64,000 bases of DNA, taken from positions 66,740,882-66,804,881 of the forward strand of contig NC_044549.1 in assembly GCF_007565055.1 (NCBI RefSeq), in the 5' to 3' direction. The notes beneath the pieces were generated by a model. The model searched no databases. It was given only the letters and a program-made list of their open reading frames with translations, and was not told the DNA's origin. The position numbers and the translations under genes were made by a program. This document shows positions 47,481 to 58,275 of this stretch, piece by piece; within the stretch, counting starts at the first letter, position 1; each line of letters opens with the position of its first letter. The stretch comes from Rhinopithecus roxellana. Lineage: Eukaryota > Chordata > Mammalia > Primates > Cercopithecidae.

Positions 47481-48317
47481 ATGATGAAAATGGTGCCCAA
47501 TGAAAACACTAAAACGTATGATTGTGTGGTTTATATAACTTGGGTATCAATTAGTTTGGTTAATATAAAAAGACAATGTGGAACTTTTAAACAGAAGGTT
47601 AAAGCCTTATGTTTATCTTCACCTGTGGAACCCTCAGAACTTCAGATTAGTGTCAGATCCATTCTGTTGTAATGAGCACCTAAGAAGTGGAAGCAAATTT
47701 AAAAGGAAGTCATTGAAATCAAAGGGAAAATAAAATATTCTATAACTGGTAAAGGGGAAGTGTTATTTAACCAGTTTAATGAATATATTTTTAATACGCA
47801 GTAGAAATGTCTTTGTTTTTTAGAAATGTTCTAACAAGGACTCACTTCATTTTAACTGCATCACAACTTACCTGTAATGTTTTGGGAACTTAAAATCTAT
47901 GATTCTTCATTTCACATATGGTGTCAACCTTTATTTTTAATGCCAATTCTTGATACTTAAAATTTCAAATAAAGTGACAATAAATGTATCAAAAGGGCTT
48001 CCTGGGATAGATAGCTTGATATTTTTCATTGCCAAAATCTCATAAACACTAAGTTGCATACATGAATTATATTCACACAGCATACGGAAGTTTTATTTTT
48101 CTGAATTCTCTCCCTTGAGTTTTTTTTTTTTTTTTTTTTTTCTCGATTACTGGGCCATGACTCATGAGCATGTGGAGCAGATGTACTTGGTTTTACTTAT
48201 CTATTTATTTATTTGCATCTGGTTTGCATAGGACAGAACTAAACACAAAAAAAGGACCTAAAATTGCTTACTTGACTGACTGAATGCTTTTATGAGGCTG
48301 GTCTATTACTATGTTAA
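47481..48317. other. Unassigned, with a poly(T) run at 48121-48142
   Basis: No repeat named. A 22-nt T run at 48121-48142 has no Alu or L1 body attached. Confidence 0.4.
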
Positions 48318-48657
48318 GAGCTACACAATACAGGCAGGGCGCAGTGGCTCACACCTGTAATCCCAGCACTTTGGGAAGCTGAGGTGGGCGGATCACGAGG
48401 TCAGGAGATAGAGACCATCCTGGCTAACATGGTGAAACCCCGTCTGTACTAAAAATACAAAAAGTTAGCCGGGCATGGTGGTGGGCGCCTGTAGTCCCAG
48501 CTACTTGGGAGGCTGGGGCAGGAGAATGGTGTGAACCGAGGAGGCAGAGCTTGCACTGAGAAGAGATTGCGTCACTGCACTCCAGCCTGGGAGACAGAGC
48601 AAAACTCCGTCTCCAAAAAAAAAAAAAAAAAAAGAGAGAGTGAGAGCTATACAATAC
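48318..48657 (+). mobile_element. AluY-like, full length, with target duplication
   Basis: CAGGCAGGGCGCAGTGGCTC to a poly(A) tail at 48615. AGAGCTACACAATAC before and AGAGCTATACAATAC after are the target duplication. GATCACGAGGTCAGGAGAT fits Y. Confidence 0.95.
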
Positions 48658-48799
48658 AAAGTGCCAAGTTATATTTCATAAAAATTTCATTGAAATGGTA
48701 ATTATTTTTCTATCATTAATTTTAATCACACGATATTATAGTGATAAGAAAGAAATCAGAAACATTTTCTGCCAAAGTAAAATGAGGTTTATCATTCAT

Positions 48800-49412
48800 A
48801 TAATAACACGAATACTAAGCTGTTTTCATGTGCTGGCCTATTTAATCCTCACAATAACTCAGTGTGGGAGGTAGAATTCAAGATACCCTTGAACAACAAG
48901 GGGCTTGGGTTGCTGACCCCTCATGCAGTCAAAAATTCACGTGTAACATTTGACTTCCCAAAAACTTAACTTCTAATAGCCTAGTGTTGACTAGAGCCTT
49001 ATGGGTAACATAAACATATTTTGTATGTTGTATGCATTATACAATGTATTCTTACAGTAAAGTAATCTAGAGAAAAGAAAGTGTTATTAAGAATATCATA
49101 AGGAAGAGGAAATGTATTTACTATTCATTAAGTGCAAGTAAACCATCATAGAGGCCTTTATCCTTGTTGTCTTCAGGTTGAGTAGGAGGAGGAGGAGGAG
49201 GATTGGTCTTATTGTCCCAGGGACAGCCAACCTGGAAGAGGCGAATAAGGTGAAAGGCGAAGCAGGAGAGGCATGCACACTTCCTGTAACTTTTACCGAA
49301 AAGAATGTAGTATAAGTGGACCCTCCCGGTTCAAGAGTCCACCGTATTATACTTAGTTTTTAGAGATTAAGAAACAGAACATTTAGAAATGTGCCCAAGG
49401 TCACATACTTGT
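48800..49412 (+). mobile_element. MIR split by a Tigger-type transposon
   Basis: Left MIR part 48815-48889 (CATGTGCTGGCCTATTTAAT, CCTCACAATAACTCAGTGTG) and right part 49346-49412 (GATTAAGAAACAGAACATTT, GTGCCCAAGGTCACATACTT) join into one MIR if the 456 bp between are removed. Confidence 0.65.
48890..49345 (-). mobile_element. Tigger/pogo-type DNA transposon remnant
   Basis: Ends: TACCCTTGAACAACAAGGGG at the left, and GGACTCTTGAACCGGGAGGG reading inward from the right, a degraded inverted repeat. Interior has CCCCTCATGCAGTCAAAAAT, AATAGCCTAGTGTTGACTAG, ACATATTTTGTATGTTGTAT and a GGA-rich run. This is a short TcMar-Tigger-type non-autonomous element; I am not sure of the subfamily name. Positions 48997-49202 were copied in inverse to 47208-47406. 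Strand is nominal. Confidence 0.7.
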
Positions 49413-49418
49413 AAGAGG

Positions 49419-49451
<33 letters not shown>

Positions 49452-49452
49452 T
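49413..49452. repeat. (TA)n microsatellite
   Basis: About 20 TA units with one break at 49443. Confidence 0.9.
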
Positions 49453-49654
49453 GAAAAGATATGGCATACATTATATAGAAAATATATATTAATATAGATC
49501 ATTACAGAAAATGATTTAAGGAGTTTGAAGCAATATGATCAGTGAATTTTAATAGAAAAGACTCACGAAATGCAACACTCTACCCTACTTTGTTAAGGTC
49601 GACAGATGCTCAGATTGCCTTTGTAATGCAATAATATGTTTAATATGTTTTTCT

Positions 49655-49930
49655 TATTTTTTTTTAGACAGAGTCTTGCTGTGTCACCCAGATTGGAGTG
49701 CTGTGGTGTGATCTCAGCTCACTGCAACCTCTGCCTCCTGGGTTCAAGCCTCCTGAGTAGCTGGAAGTACAGGCATACACCACCACATCTGGCTAATTTT
49801 TGTATTTTTACTGGAGACAAGGTTTTGCCATGTTGGCCAGGCTGGTCTTGAACTCCTGGCCTCAAATGATCAACCTGCCTGGGTCTCTCAAAGTGCTGAA
49901 ATTACAGGCATGAGTCATTGTGCCTGGCTT
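49655..49930 (-). mobile_element. Alu (S/J), antisense
   Basis: TTAGACAGAGTCTTGCTGTG to GAGTCATTGTGCCTGGC, with a deletion after GGGTTCAAG. It is an older copy directly beside the young plus-strand AluY. Confidence 0.92.
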
Positions 49931-49940
49931 TGATAATGTT

Positions 49941-50265
49941 TAACTCATCCCAGGCCGGGCGCGGTGGCTCAAGCCTGTAATCCCAGCACTTTGGGAGGCC
50001 GAGACGGGCGGATCACGAGCTCAGGAGATCGAGACCATCCTGGCTAACACGGTGAAACCCCGGCTCTACTAAAAAATACAGAAAACTAGCCGGGCGAGGT
50101 GGCGGGCGCCTGTAGTCCAGCTACTCGGGAGGCTGAGGCAGGAGAATGGCGTAAACCCGGGAGGCGGAGCTTGCAGTGAGCTGAGATCCGGCCACTGCAC
50201 TCCAGCCTGGGCGACAGAGCGAGACTCCGTCTCAAAAAAAAAAAAAAAAAAAAAACTCATCCCAC
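49941..50265 (+). mobile_element. Cercopithecine-type AluY, with target duplication
   Basis: Near-consensus copy with GGTGGCTCAAGCCTG, GAGACGGGCGGATCACGAG, AACTAGCCGGGCGAGGTGGC and GAGATCCGGCCACTGCAC. AACTCATCCCA before (49941) and after the poly(A) tail (50255) is the target duplication. Only 21 bp separates it from the antisense Alu. Confidence 0.95.
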
Positions 50266-50403
50266 TTTCCTACCTCAAATAACCAGTGAATTGGTATCCT
50301 ATTCCATTTGTCTGTATAGCACCTGGTATTCAAGCCATTTTTCTACCAGAGAAAATATTCTCCAAATATTCTCCAGAGAGGATGCTGATGGGCAGCGTCT
50401 TGC

Positions 50404-50421
50404 TTTTTTTTTTTTTTTTTT
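50404..50421. repeat. Poly(T) run
   Basis: 18 T residues with no adjoining retroposon body recognised. Confidence 0.85.
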
Positions 50422-50443
50422 CCAGATCTGTTTGAATTAATTT

Positions 50444-50796
50444 TGCTATGGAGTGAATGTTTATGTCCACTTAAAATTCATATGTTGAACACCTAATCAC
50501 CAAGGTGATTGGGCCTTGGGAAGTAATTTGATTATAAGAAGGAAGCCCTAGTAAATGAGATTGGTGAATTTAGAAAGGGCAACCCACATAGTGCCTTTCC
50601 TCTTCTACCGTGAGAGGATACAGTGGAGAAGGCACCATCTGTGAACCAGAAAGTAGGCCCTCACCAGACACTGAGCCTGCTAGTATCTTGATCTTGGATT
50701 TCCCAGCCTTCGGAACTGTGAGAAATAAATTTCTATTATTTGTAAGCTAACCAGGTTGTGCTGTTTATATTACAGTAGCCTGAACAGGCTAAGACA
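50444..50796 (+). mobile_element. MLT1A-type MaLR LTR
   Basis: TGCTATGGAGTGAATGTTTA, AAATTCATATGTTGAACACC, GAAGGCACCATCTGTGAACC, AGGCCCTCACCAGACACTGA, GAACTGTGAGAAATAAATTT and the end CTGAACAGGCTAAGACA. About 350 bp, complete solo LTR. Confidence 0.88.
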
Positions 50797-51130
50797 GATG
50801 TACTCTCAGTCCCTGCGGAAGCACACGTTGTCCTCTTTCCCCATTTCTTTCCCGCATATGCACTAGCCTTAGCTCTGCTCTTCCTTACATAATAATATTA
50901 TGTAATAATTTCATTTACAGAATTAATATCATTTTTGTTTTCAATATTAATATATGTTTTATACAAGGAATTAAAGAAAAAACTTGGGTAACGTTTTTCT
51001 AGAGTCTTATTTTCCCTTGGTTATGACTTTTTCACACATTTACTTGTGTGACACATATATCACACATGTAAATATGATGCATTTGCACACTGTTGCAAAT
51101 AGCCAAAAATATTCCATTAATAAGATAATT
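50797..51130. other. Unassigned sequence
   Basis: No feature recognised. Confidence 0.4.
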
Positions 51131-51418
51131 TGGCTGGGCTTAGTGGCTCATGCCTATAATCCTAGATTTTTGGGAGGCTGAAGAAGGTGGGAGGATTGCT
51201 TGAACACAGGAGTTCAAGACCAGCCTGGGTAATAGGGTGAGACCCTGTCTCTACAAAAAATAAAAATAAAACAGCCTGGTGTCGTAGTACATACCTATCG
51301 TCCTAGCTACTCAGGAGACTGAGGCAGAAGGATGGCTTGAGCCTGGGAGGTTGAGGCTGCAGTGAGTCAGGTTCGTGCGACTGCACTCCAGCCTGGGTGA
51401 CAGAGTGAGACTCTCTGG
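51131..51418 (+). mobile_element. AluJ-like, full length
   Basis: GGCTGGGCTTAGTGGCTCAT, GGGAGGATTGCTTGAACACA, TTCAAGACCAGCCTGGGTAA, right arm TGAGGCTGCAGTGAGTCAGG to CTGGGTGACAGAGTGAGACT. J-type positions (GGATTGCTTGA) and many changes. A GAAA-rich tail follows at 51434-51452. Confidence 0.92.
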
Positions 51419-51452
51419 GGCAGGGGAGGGTGAAGGAAAGAAAGAAAGTGAG

Positions 51453-53383
51453 AAGAAAAGCTTTACATTGCAGATTTGTCTCCATGTTTTCTGAACACTG
51501 TGCCTCCCCAGTCTAAATCAGTGATCATATTGTTGTATGGTTCCTCAGGACCTGACTCTGTTTCTTAAGCAGAAAATAAATGTATTGACATATAAAGCGT
51601 AGCTTAGAAAATTAAAGAAATATTTGAAGAACAGTTCTGGGGCTGAACAAATATCAGAGTACTTCAGGCATCTAGGGAATAGAACATTATTATTAAATTA
51701 TTTAACACACTATCTATGGGATAAATCAGCTAAAATGATCTTCAGTATTTAATCACTCCCCTCCAGGTTGAGATTCCATAGGAAGTACAATTGGACAAAC
51801 ATGAATCACTTGCCCTCCTACTTTCTAGGAAAGCACAGAATCTCATGATGGATAATTTTACTAAATGGCCCATCTATCAAAGTGAAATTGGGAGCTTTTA
51901 CTAGAATACAGGAAAAGCAGATTGACAAAAGCAACAGATTTCTATTACAACTGTTAACAATTTTAAAATAGTTCCATTACAAAGCTGTTGAATCCACAAC
52001 ACAGCTGCAATCTTAGATCAATATTTTCAGTGTCACTCTCTCATCTTAAAAAAATCTGACTACCATATCAATTCATACTTTAGTAAGTTAATTAGATTAA
52101 GACCATTACTTTATTGTGGCAGAAAAATAAAGGTTAATCTGAGATTTTAGACATCTTCAAAATTAGAACAGGGAGGTTTGGTTGATCTTTGAAGAATTCA
52201 TTCCTAAGATAAGTGAAAAATAACATATCAATGAAAATAAACGTATCCATGAATGAAGGGTTAACATGTACTCAGTATGTCAGGCCTTTTTTGGAATGTA
52301 AGACAGGTTACATCCTTGCAGATCTAACCCTCTTAGACTCTCAGCCCACAGGAACTGATAATACTAAGGCATATCAGGCCTTCTTGCTAAATGCATCTGG
52401 GGAGGCTATTGTAGTATCTAAGGTTATAAACATGCAAACATATACTGTCTTCTTCAAAGCTGCCTCCCTCTTGTCTCTCTTATTGGCAGCAGAAAGTAGA
52501 GCAGAGTTACAAATCATACATAGCAATCTGGAGATATGGCAGGGCAGCCTCGTGTGGGAGTCCTAAATCTGACACCCTGGCCAGTCAGTGGCAGCCTCAT
52601 TTTATTCACATGTTCATCGTGCAGGCAATAGGACCAGAAGGCTGCTTTCTGTCCTTGGCTTCTAACCACATGGTTACATCCTGGTGTGTTTTTTATTTGT
52701 GTATATTTGAGAGAACAATAAGTTATGTTTATGCTTTTGTTTCAAGAAGGAGAGTCTGTATCTTTCAGAGCTTAACGTTTTGTAAAAAATTCATTTACTT
52801 GAAATGCAAAGCTATTGTGTGTTGCACTTGGGGTTTCTTTTTGTGTTGTTTTGTTTTGTTTTTGATAAAGACGGATTCCAAGGCCAAAGTTTCCCAGTGT
52901 CATTTTAAGTAAGACCTGCAAAATATTCAGGGTCTTAGGTGAAAAAATTATTGAGTAGAAAAAGTACTCTTCCTTAACACATGATCAGTTTCAGCCTTGC
53001 TAGGTTGTAAGGAAGTGGCTCTGTCAAATCCATATTCCAGCAGGGCTCAAAATTTATATCCCTTTGCATATTTTCATTAAAAATAATATAAGCTTCCAAT
53101 TCAAATGTATAATTATGCATAATCATTGCTTCCCATCTTCTCTTTGGGTCAGCTAAAATAAAAGTGAGGAGAAGGCATAGTTTACAGAAAGTAAGTTTTA
53201 AATGGTTGAGCCGTTTTAAATCACCATTTCTGTTAGTAAAATATGGTTCAACGTTGACTATTTTGTATGTTTCCAAGCAATATACGACTATTCTATACTA
53301 GAAATGAAAAAAATGGAGAATAATTATGACTTAATGGGAACCAAAAACTAGATAGGAAAAGGTAAATGGATAAACAAATGTGA
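51453..53383. other. Unassigned sequence, no gene seen
   Basis: 1.9 kb without a repeat I can name. A 117-codon plus-strand frame at 52213-52566 and 100-codon frames at 52610-52912 (+) and 52974-53276 (-) show no recognisable domain, no splice context I trust and no neighbouring exons. Confidence 0.4.
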
Positions 53384-53709
53384 AGAAAGCTACACATCTC
53401 AAGGTTGGGCTTGGTGGTCAGGACTGTAATCCCAGCACTTTGGGAGGCTGAGGCAGTGGATCACTTGAGGCCAGGAGTTGGAGACCAGCCTGGCCAACAT
53501 AGTCAAACCCCATCTCTACTAAAAGTACAAAAGATTAGCTGGGTTTGGTAGTGCACACCTGTATTCCCAGCTATTCAGGAGGCTGAGGCATAAGAATTGC
53601 TTGAACCTGGGAGGCAGAGGTTGCAGTGGGCTGAGATCACACCACTGCACTCCAGCCTGGATGACAGAGTGAGAACCTGTCCCCAAACACTGAAAGAAAG
53701 TTACACATC
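53384..53709 (+). mobile_element. Alu (Sx/J-like), full length, with target duplication
   Basis: AAGGTTGGGCTTGGTGGTCA to GAGTGAGAACCTGTCCCC with a short A-poor tail. AGAAAGCTACACATCTCA and AGAAAGTTACACATCCCA are an eroded 18-bp target duplication. Confidence 0.93.
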
Positions 53710-54013
53710 CCAGAATATGGGAGGTTGGAAGGATTTTGGAATGAGTTTGTTTAATGGGTCTCTGAAGGCTATGGAGTCAAAGACAGTAAGCCAATTAGAG
53801 AGCACTGGGCTAGCAGGCCCCAAATAGTAATCATATAGAACTAAGCCAAGTAGCAATCATATACCCACTCTTAGACTGTAGGCATTTGTTATACTCAAGG
53901 GAAACTCCAAGTTGGGTTCATCTGCAAAGCAATAAACAGTTTGAGGAAAGTTAAGGTTCCAAGTGTGGCTGTTGGTTCCAAGTGTGGCATCTTAACAGTA
54001 AGATGATGGTGTG
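53710..54013. other. Unassigned sequence
   Basis: A small local duplication, GGTTCCAAGTGTGGC, at about 53956 and 53981; otherwise nothing recognised. Confidence 0.45.
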
Positions 54014-54422
54014 CTACAATTTGGATGATTTATCCCCTCCAAATCTCATGGTGAAATTTAATCTTCAGTACAACAGTGTTGGGAGGTGAGACCTAATGGG
54101 TAATGTCTAGGTCATAGGGCTCCATGTTAATGAATGGATTATTATTTTTATTTTTATAGTGGCAATACCACCAAAAAACAACTTTCAGGAGTGGATTCTC
54201 TCTCTTCCACTTTCTGCCATATGAGGATACAACGTTAATCTATGTTTGCTCTTGCACTTTCTTCCACGTGAGGGTGCAGCAAGAAGTCCATCATTGGACA
54301 CCAGATGCAGGTGCCTTGACCTTGGACATGCCAGCCTCCAGAGCTGTGAGAAACAAATTTATGTTCTTTATAAATTACCCACTCTGTTATTTTTGTTACA
54401 GCAGTCCAAAATGCACTAGGAC
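54014..54422 (+). mobile_element. MST/MLT1-type MaLR LTR
   Basis: TACAATTTGGATGATTTATC, CCTCCAAATCTCATGGTGAA, GTGTTGGGAGGTGAGACCTA, CTTGGACATGCCAGCCTCCA, GAGCTGTGAGAAACAAATTT, ATAAATTACCCACTCTGTTA and a CAGTCCAAAATGCACTAGGA end. Solo LTR. Confidence 0.85.
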
Positions 54423-56060
54423 ATAGTCATTCTGCCATTTGGTGGAAAGTGTAATAGCTGGTTATCTAACAGGTCCAGGTCAGACCTCGTAATGTCCAAC
54501 TTAGTAAAGAAAATCAAATGGAAACTGTACTACTGATTACAGCAACAAAGAAAGTACCTAACATTCTTATTTCTTACAGTTAAGCTATGCTTATGAAAAG
54601 ATCTAGCAGTATCAAGGAGAAGAACCAAGAAACTCAGATATAAGTCTGCTCTAAAAGAAAACAGATAACTGCACACAAATGAGAACTTAGTAAAATCCAG
54701 TCTATACTTAAAAATTTGAGAAAGTATTGCATTCCTAAAATAGAAAAAGTTTGATATGTAAAAAAAAATCAGACATCAACAAAACTGTCCCAGTTTAAAA
54801 TACTAAGGGATAAATTTTTAAAGAATGGGGAAAATTGATAAAAATACAAATAAAAATATAAGATGTAAAGGACTGATAAAGGAGCTTCCCAAGTAATAAG
54901 AATCATATATCAAAAAAGGAAACTGTCAAATAAATTATGAAAGAAAATTTCCTAGAGCTGAAAATAGGTATTAAAATTTAGATTCAAAGGGCTTTAAAGG
55001 CCCAGAAACATACATTTTTTAAAAAGTCAATCATCCTTAATCATATCTTTATGAAGTTTTAGAACTGCAACTTTTTGAAGGAAAATTATTCTCAACTTGG
55101 AATTCTATATTAGTCAAACTACAAATCAAATGCAAATCTTAAAAAAATATGCAGTACCTAGAATAACATTGGTGCCTTTGTTTTAACAAAACCATTCTTT
55201 AAAAGTTACTTCAGAGCTTGGCTTGGTAGCACACTCCTGTAATCCCAGCTACTTAGGAGGCTGCGGCAGGAAGATTGCTTGAGCCCAGGAGTTCCAGGTG
55301 GCAGTGAGCTATGATCACATCTGTGAATGGTCACTGCACTCCGGCCTGGGAGACATAGCGAGACTGCATTTCTAAAAGTTAATAAATAAATAAATTACAT
55401 TAGGATACACTCTGGAAAAATCAAAGAGTATTTCAAGAAAAGGAGAACACACGAGGTCAGGAAACAGTGGATCCAACCACAAGAGTTATGATGAGAAGAC
55501 TGAAATGGCAGCTGAACTTATGACCTAAATCACAACCATGTGGATTAAAACAAGAGGAAGCAATTCTTCATGAAAGAGGTTTACAGAAAACGTGAAACTA
55601 CAGAATGGCTACTAAGATCAAACATTTAGGAAAACATAAATACCTAAGGCAAATGATGACTGAAAAAAAAGGAAAGAAGGAAAAAAACAGTTATAAATTC
55701 TTGGAAAAATGTAACATTTCACAAAAAGTCATGGTCCAATTATGAAGCAGTATAACCTGTGTGATGGTTTCAGGCAATTATGAAAGATAATTTATTTTAA
55801 TGTGATGTTGAGAAAATTCTGTGTGTGACACAAGAGTGCAGAAATTGGATCAGAGACAATTAAATGCAATCTACCTATAATAGTTTCTTGGACAACAAGA
55901 TTACTTATATAATTTCAAAAAGTAAAACATACTTTTTATCATCAACCCAAGGACAATGTGTGTTAACTCTGCTTGCAGTTGTAATATAAAGTAATAGTTA
56001 ATATTCAGTAACTCAACAATGTAAAAGTTGAAATGTGACTGACATAAGATAGTGTATTTA
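54423..56060 (+). mobile_element. Probable ancient L1 5'/ORF1-region sequence
   Basis: GAAAATTTCCTAGAGCTGAA, AAAGGCCCAGAAACATACAT, GAAAATTATTCTCAACTTGG and AATTCTATATTAGTCAAACT resemble, in order, the ORF1/5' part of ancient L1s in sense. Outside about 54860-55210 the match is too weak to define limits. A monomeric Alu interrupts it. Confidence 0.45.
55213..55400 (+). mobile_element. Monomeric Alu (FLAM/FRAM-type)
   Basis: A single arm only: TTGGCTTGGTAGCACACTCC, CAGCTACTTAGGAGGCTGCG, GTGAGCTATGATCACATC, TGTGAATGGTCACTGCACTC and GGGAGACATAGCGAGACTGC, then a TAAA tail. The TGTGAAT(A/G)GYCACTGCACTCC segment is the 7SL-like form kept by early monomers. Confidence 0.8.
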
Positions 56061-56689
56061 CATGAAAGAGAGAGGGGAAGGAAAAACCACGCCAAGAGAA
56101 AATACTAAGTGTTAATAGTTCTAATGTAAATAGTTAAAATTGCAGTTGAAGTATTTTAATGTTAAAATTTTAACCAAATTATAATGAATCATAATGTATT
56201 TATATATATTACTATATATAATATAATGTATAATGTCTATTTTTATATATATTGTAGTATTGGAGAAGAAAAATTTTAAAAGTATGAGCAAATCAAATTC
56301 TTACTGTTCACACTGAGAATAAAGTAAAAATTTTGTGCAATTGACAGATCAAGAAATAGTTGCATAATTATATTTAAGATTTTGAGGGTTTTTCATTTTA
56401 AACAATGGAACACAGGTTGAAGAAGAGGGAGACAATAAACTGTAGCTTTTTAATAGTGAGTTTTTCTGCACAGTTTTGATTAGTTATCAGGGCCACCTAT
56501 TACTCCAATAAATATTGAAATGGAAAAAAAGATAGAATTATATGAAAAAATAATAATGGCCTTTATTGCTTTATGGTGAGATTACAGATTTTTTTTATTT
56601 TATTTTTTGCGTTGAAAACACTTGCAATAATGTATATATATTTTTGATGATAAGAAACTCAGAAGTATCCACAAATAATTTTTTAAAAT
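56061..56689. other. Unassigned, AT-rich with TATA-type runs near 56199-56255
   Basis: AT-rich, partly ATATAT repeat. Nothing else recognised. Confidence 0.4.
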
Positions 56690-56890
56690 AATATTTCATT
56701 TACTGTCTACAATGTGTTGTGTAATTTGACAGGAATTTTTACGCATTTTATCTGTTCTGTGAACTGATTTATCCATTTGCGTTCCCACATGAATAAACTG
56801 AGGCTCATGGAAACTTCTTAACTAACACAGGTTCACAGAAAAATATGCCATTACTTCAAGCCTAACTTTTGGCTTCTCAAAATAGCTCAC
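56690..56890 (+). mobile_element. Possible MIR
   Basis: ACGCATTTTATCTGTTCTGT and ATGAATAAACTGAGGCTCAT with ACAGGTTCACAG follow the MIR core weakly. Confidence 0.45.
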
Positions 56891-57237
56891 TACACTTTAT
56901 CTCCGAAAGATAATGACATGTGTGGGGATATGACTAGTAATCTTAGAAAATGGGGACCTGAAAGGTTTACTGAAATTTACCTGAATGAAAACTGATTTAA
57001 CACTCACTACACACATTAAGATGATTTTTAAAAAATAGCTATTACCACAATTAACACAGATTTGTAAGTCATCTCTTAAAAAAATCTGGCCCCATTGATC
57101 CAGTTGGCACACTCAATTACTAAAGCTGAACATTCTAAATAGGCTTGCCTGCGCCTTTGTGGTTCTGTTGTGTTGAGCCTACCCTTGTTAAAAGTATGTG
57201 TTCTTTGTTAGACTGCTCATCTTTAATTTCCCCCCTT
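56891..57237. other. Unassigned sequence
   Basis: No feature recognised. Confidence 0.4.
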
Positions 57238-58001
57238 CACCATTTATTAGCTGTGTGACACTGATATTCCCATTTTGACACCTTCATTCTCATTCTTCAA
57301 CTATAAAATAAAAATTTAAAAAGTACTGCAGTTGAAAATGTCAATTGTCTTCCAAACATCTATTCATCCTTTTTTCATTGCCAACAGAACCCCCATTTGA
57401 GGTCTGGATATATGAGCAGCTAAATGCGTACTACATCTTTCTGGCTGCCTTGAAGCTAAGGGTTGCCATGGAACAGTTCCAACTAACAAGGTGTAAGTGG
57501 AAGTTAGCTGTGGCTTTTTGAGAAAGATTATTCTTTCTGGATATGAACAATAGAAAAAAAAGATATGGTTTAGACTGTCCTACCTATCTCTATTTAACTT
57601 GCTTCAAATAAGGACACAATGCAAAAAGCCAGGTCTGCAATCTTGTGAGCATGTGGAGGTAGGTGTAGTGGAAAGGACAAGAGAATTGCAAAAGTTCTAA
57701 CTTTGTTATAAACAAGACATCAGCTGCTTACACTTTAAATTTTCTGTGACATAAGAAAAATTAACGGGTCTAAGTCAGTAGAAGTGGTCTTCTGCCATTT
57801 GTGACCAAATTAATTGCTTTCTCTCTTTCTCTCTCTTTTTTTTTTTTTAAATCAGGATTTTGCTCTATTGCCTAAGCTGAAGTGTAATGGCATAGGATTG
57901 CTTACTGCGGCCTCCAACTCCTGGGCTTAAGCAATCCTACTATCTAACCCTCGTAAGTAGCTGGGAATACAGGTACTTGCCACCATGTCTGGCCAATTAT
58001 T

Positions 58002-58033
<32 letters not shown>

Positions 58034-58275
58034 GTAGAGACAGTGTCTGGCTCTGTTGCCCAGGCTGGCCTTGAACTCCTGGCCTCAAGCCAACCTTCTC
58101 CTTTGGCCTCCCAAGGTGCTGGGTTTATAGGGTGAGTCACTCCACCCAGATGTGGCCAAATGAATTTCTAATGGATTCTAATGTCTTTCTCACAGGATTA
58201 AATAAAACAATTCATATAAATAATTAAGATTGGGGCCCAGTACATAGTGCATAATAATTATTGGCTACATTGGGG
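57238..58275 (+). mobile_element. MIR split by younger insertions
   Basis: Left part 57238-57330 (TTATTAGCTGTGTGACACTG, TTCTTCAACTATAAAATAAA) and right part 58180-58275 (CTTTCTCACAGGATTAAATA, GGGGCCCAGTACATAGTGCA, TAATTATTGGCTAC) are consecutive parts of one MIR. An unnamed old MER-type repeat (about 57370-57790) and an AluJ lie between. Confidence 0.6.
57800..58166 (-). mobile_element. AluJ-like, antisense, with target duplication
   Basis: AAATCAGGATTTTGCTCTAT to GGGTGAGTCACTCCACCCAG; the middle A-rich linker is expanded to a T run at 58006-58033. TGTGACCAAATTAATT (57800-57815) and TGTGGCCAAATGAATT (58151-58166) are a 14/16 target duplication. Strong divergence indicates J age. Confidence 0.88.

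Noticed and set aside
48121..48142. Poly(T) run as the tail of an antisense Alu
   Set aside because: The sequence to its right (CTCGATTACTGGGCCATGAC) is not Alu or L1.
52213..52566. 117-codon frame, the longest outside recognised repeats
   Set aside because: No domain, no homology that I recognise, no promoter or splice context. An unmasked old retroelement fragment is more likely than a gene.
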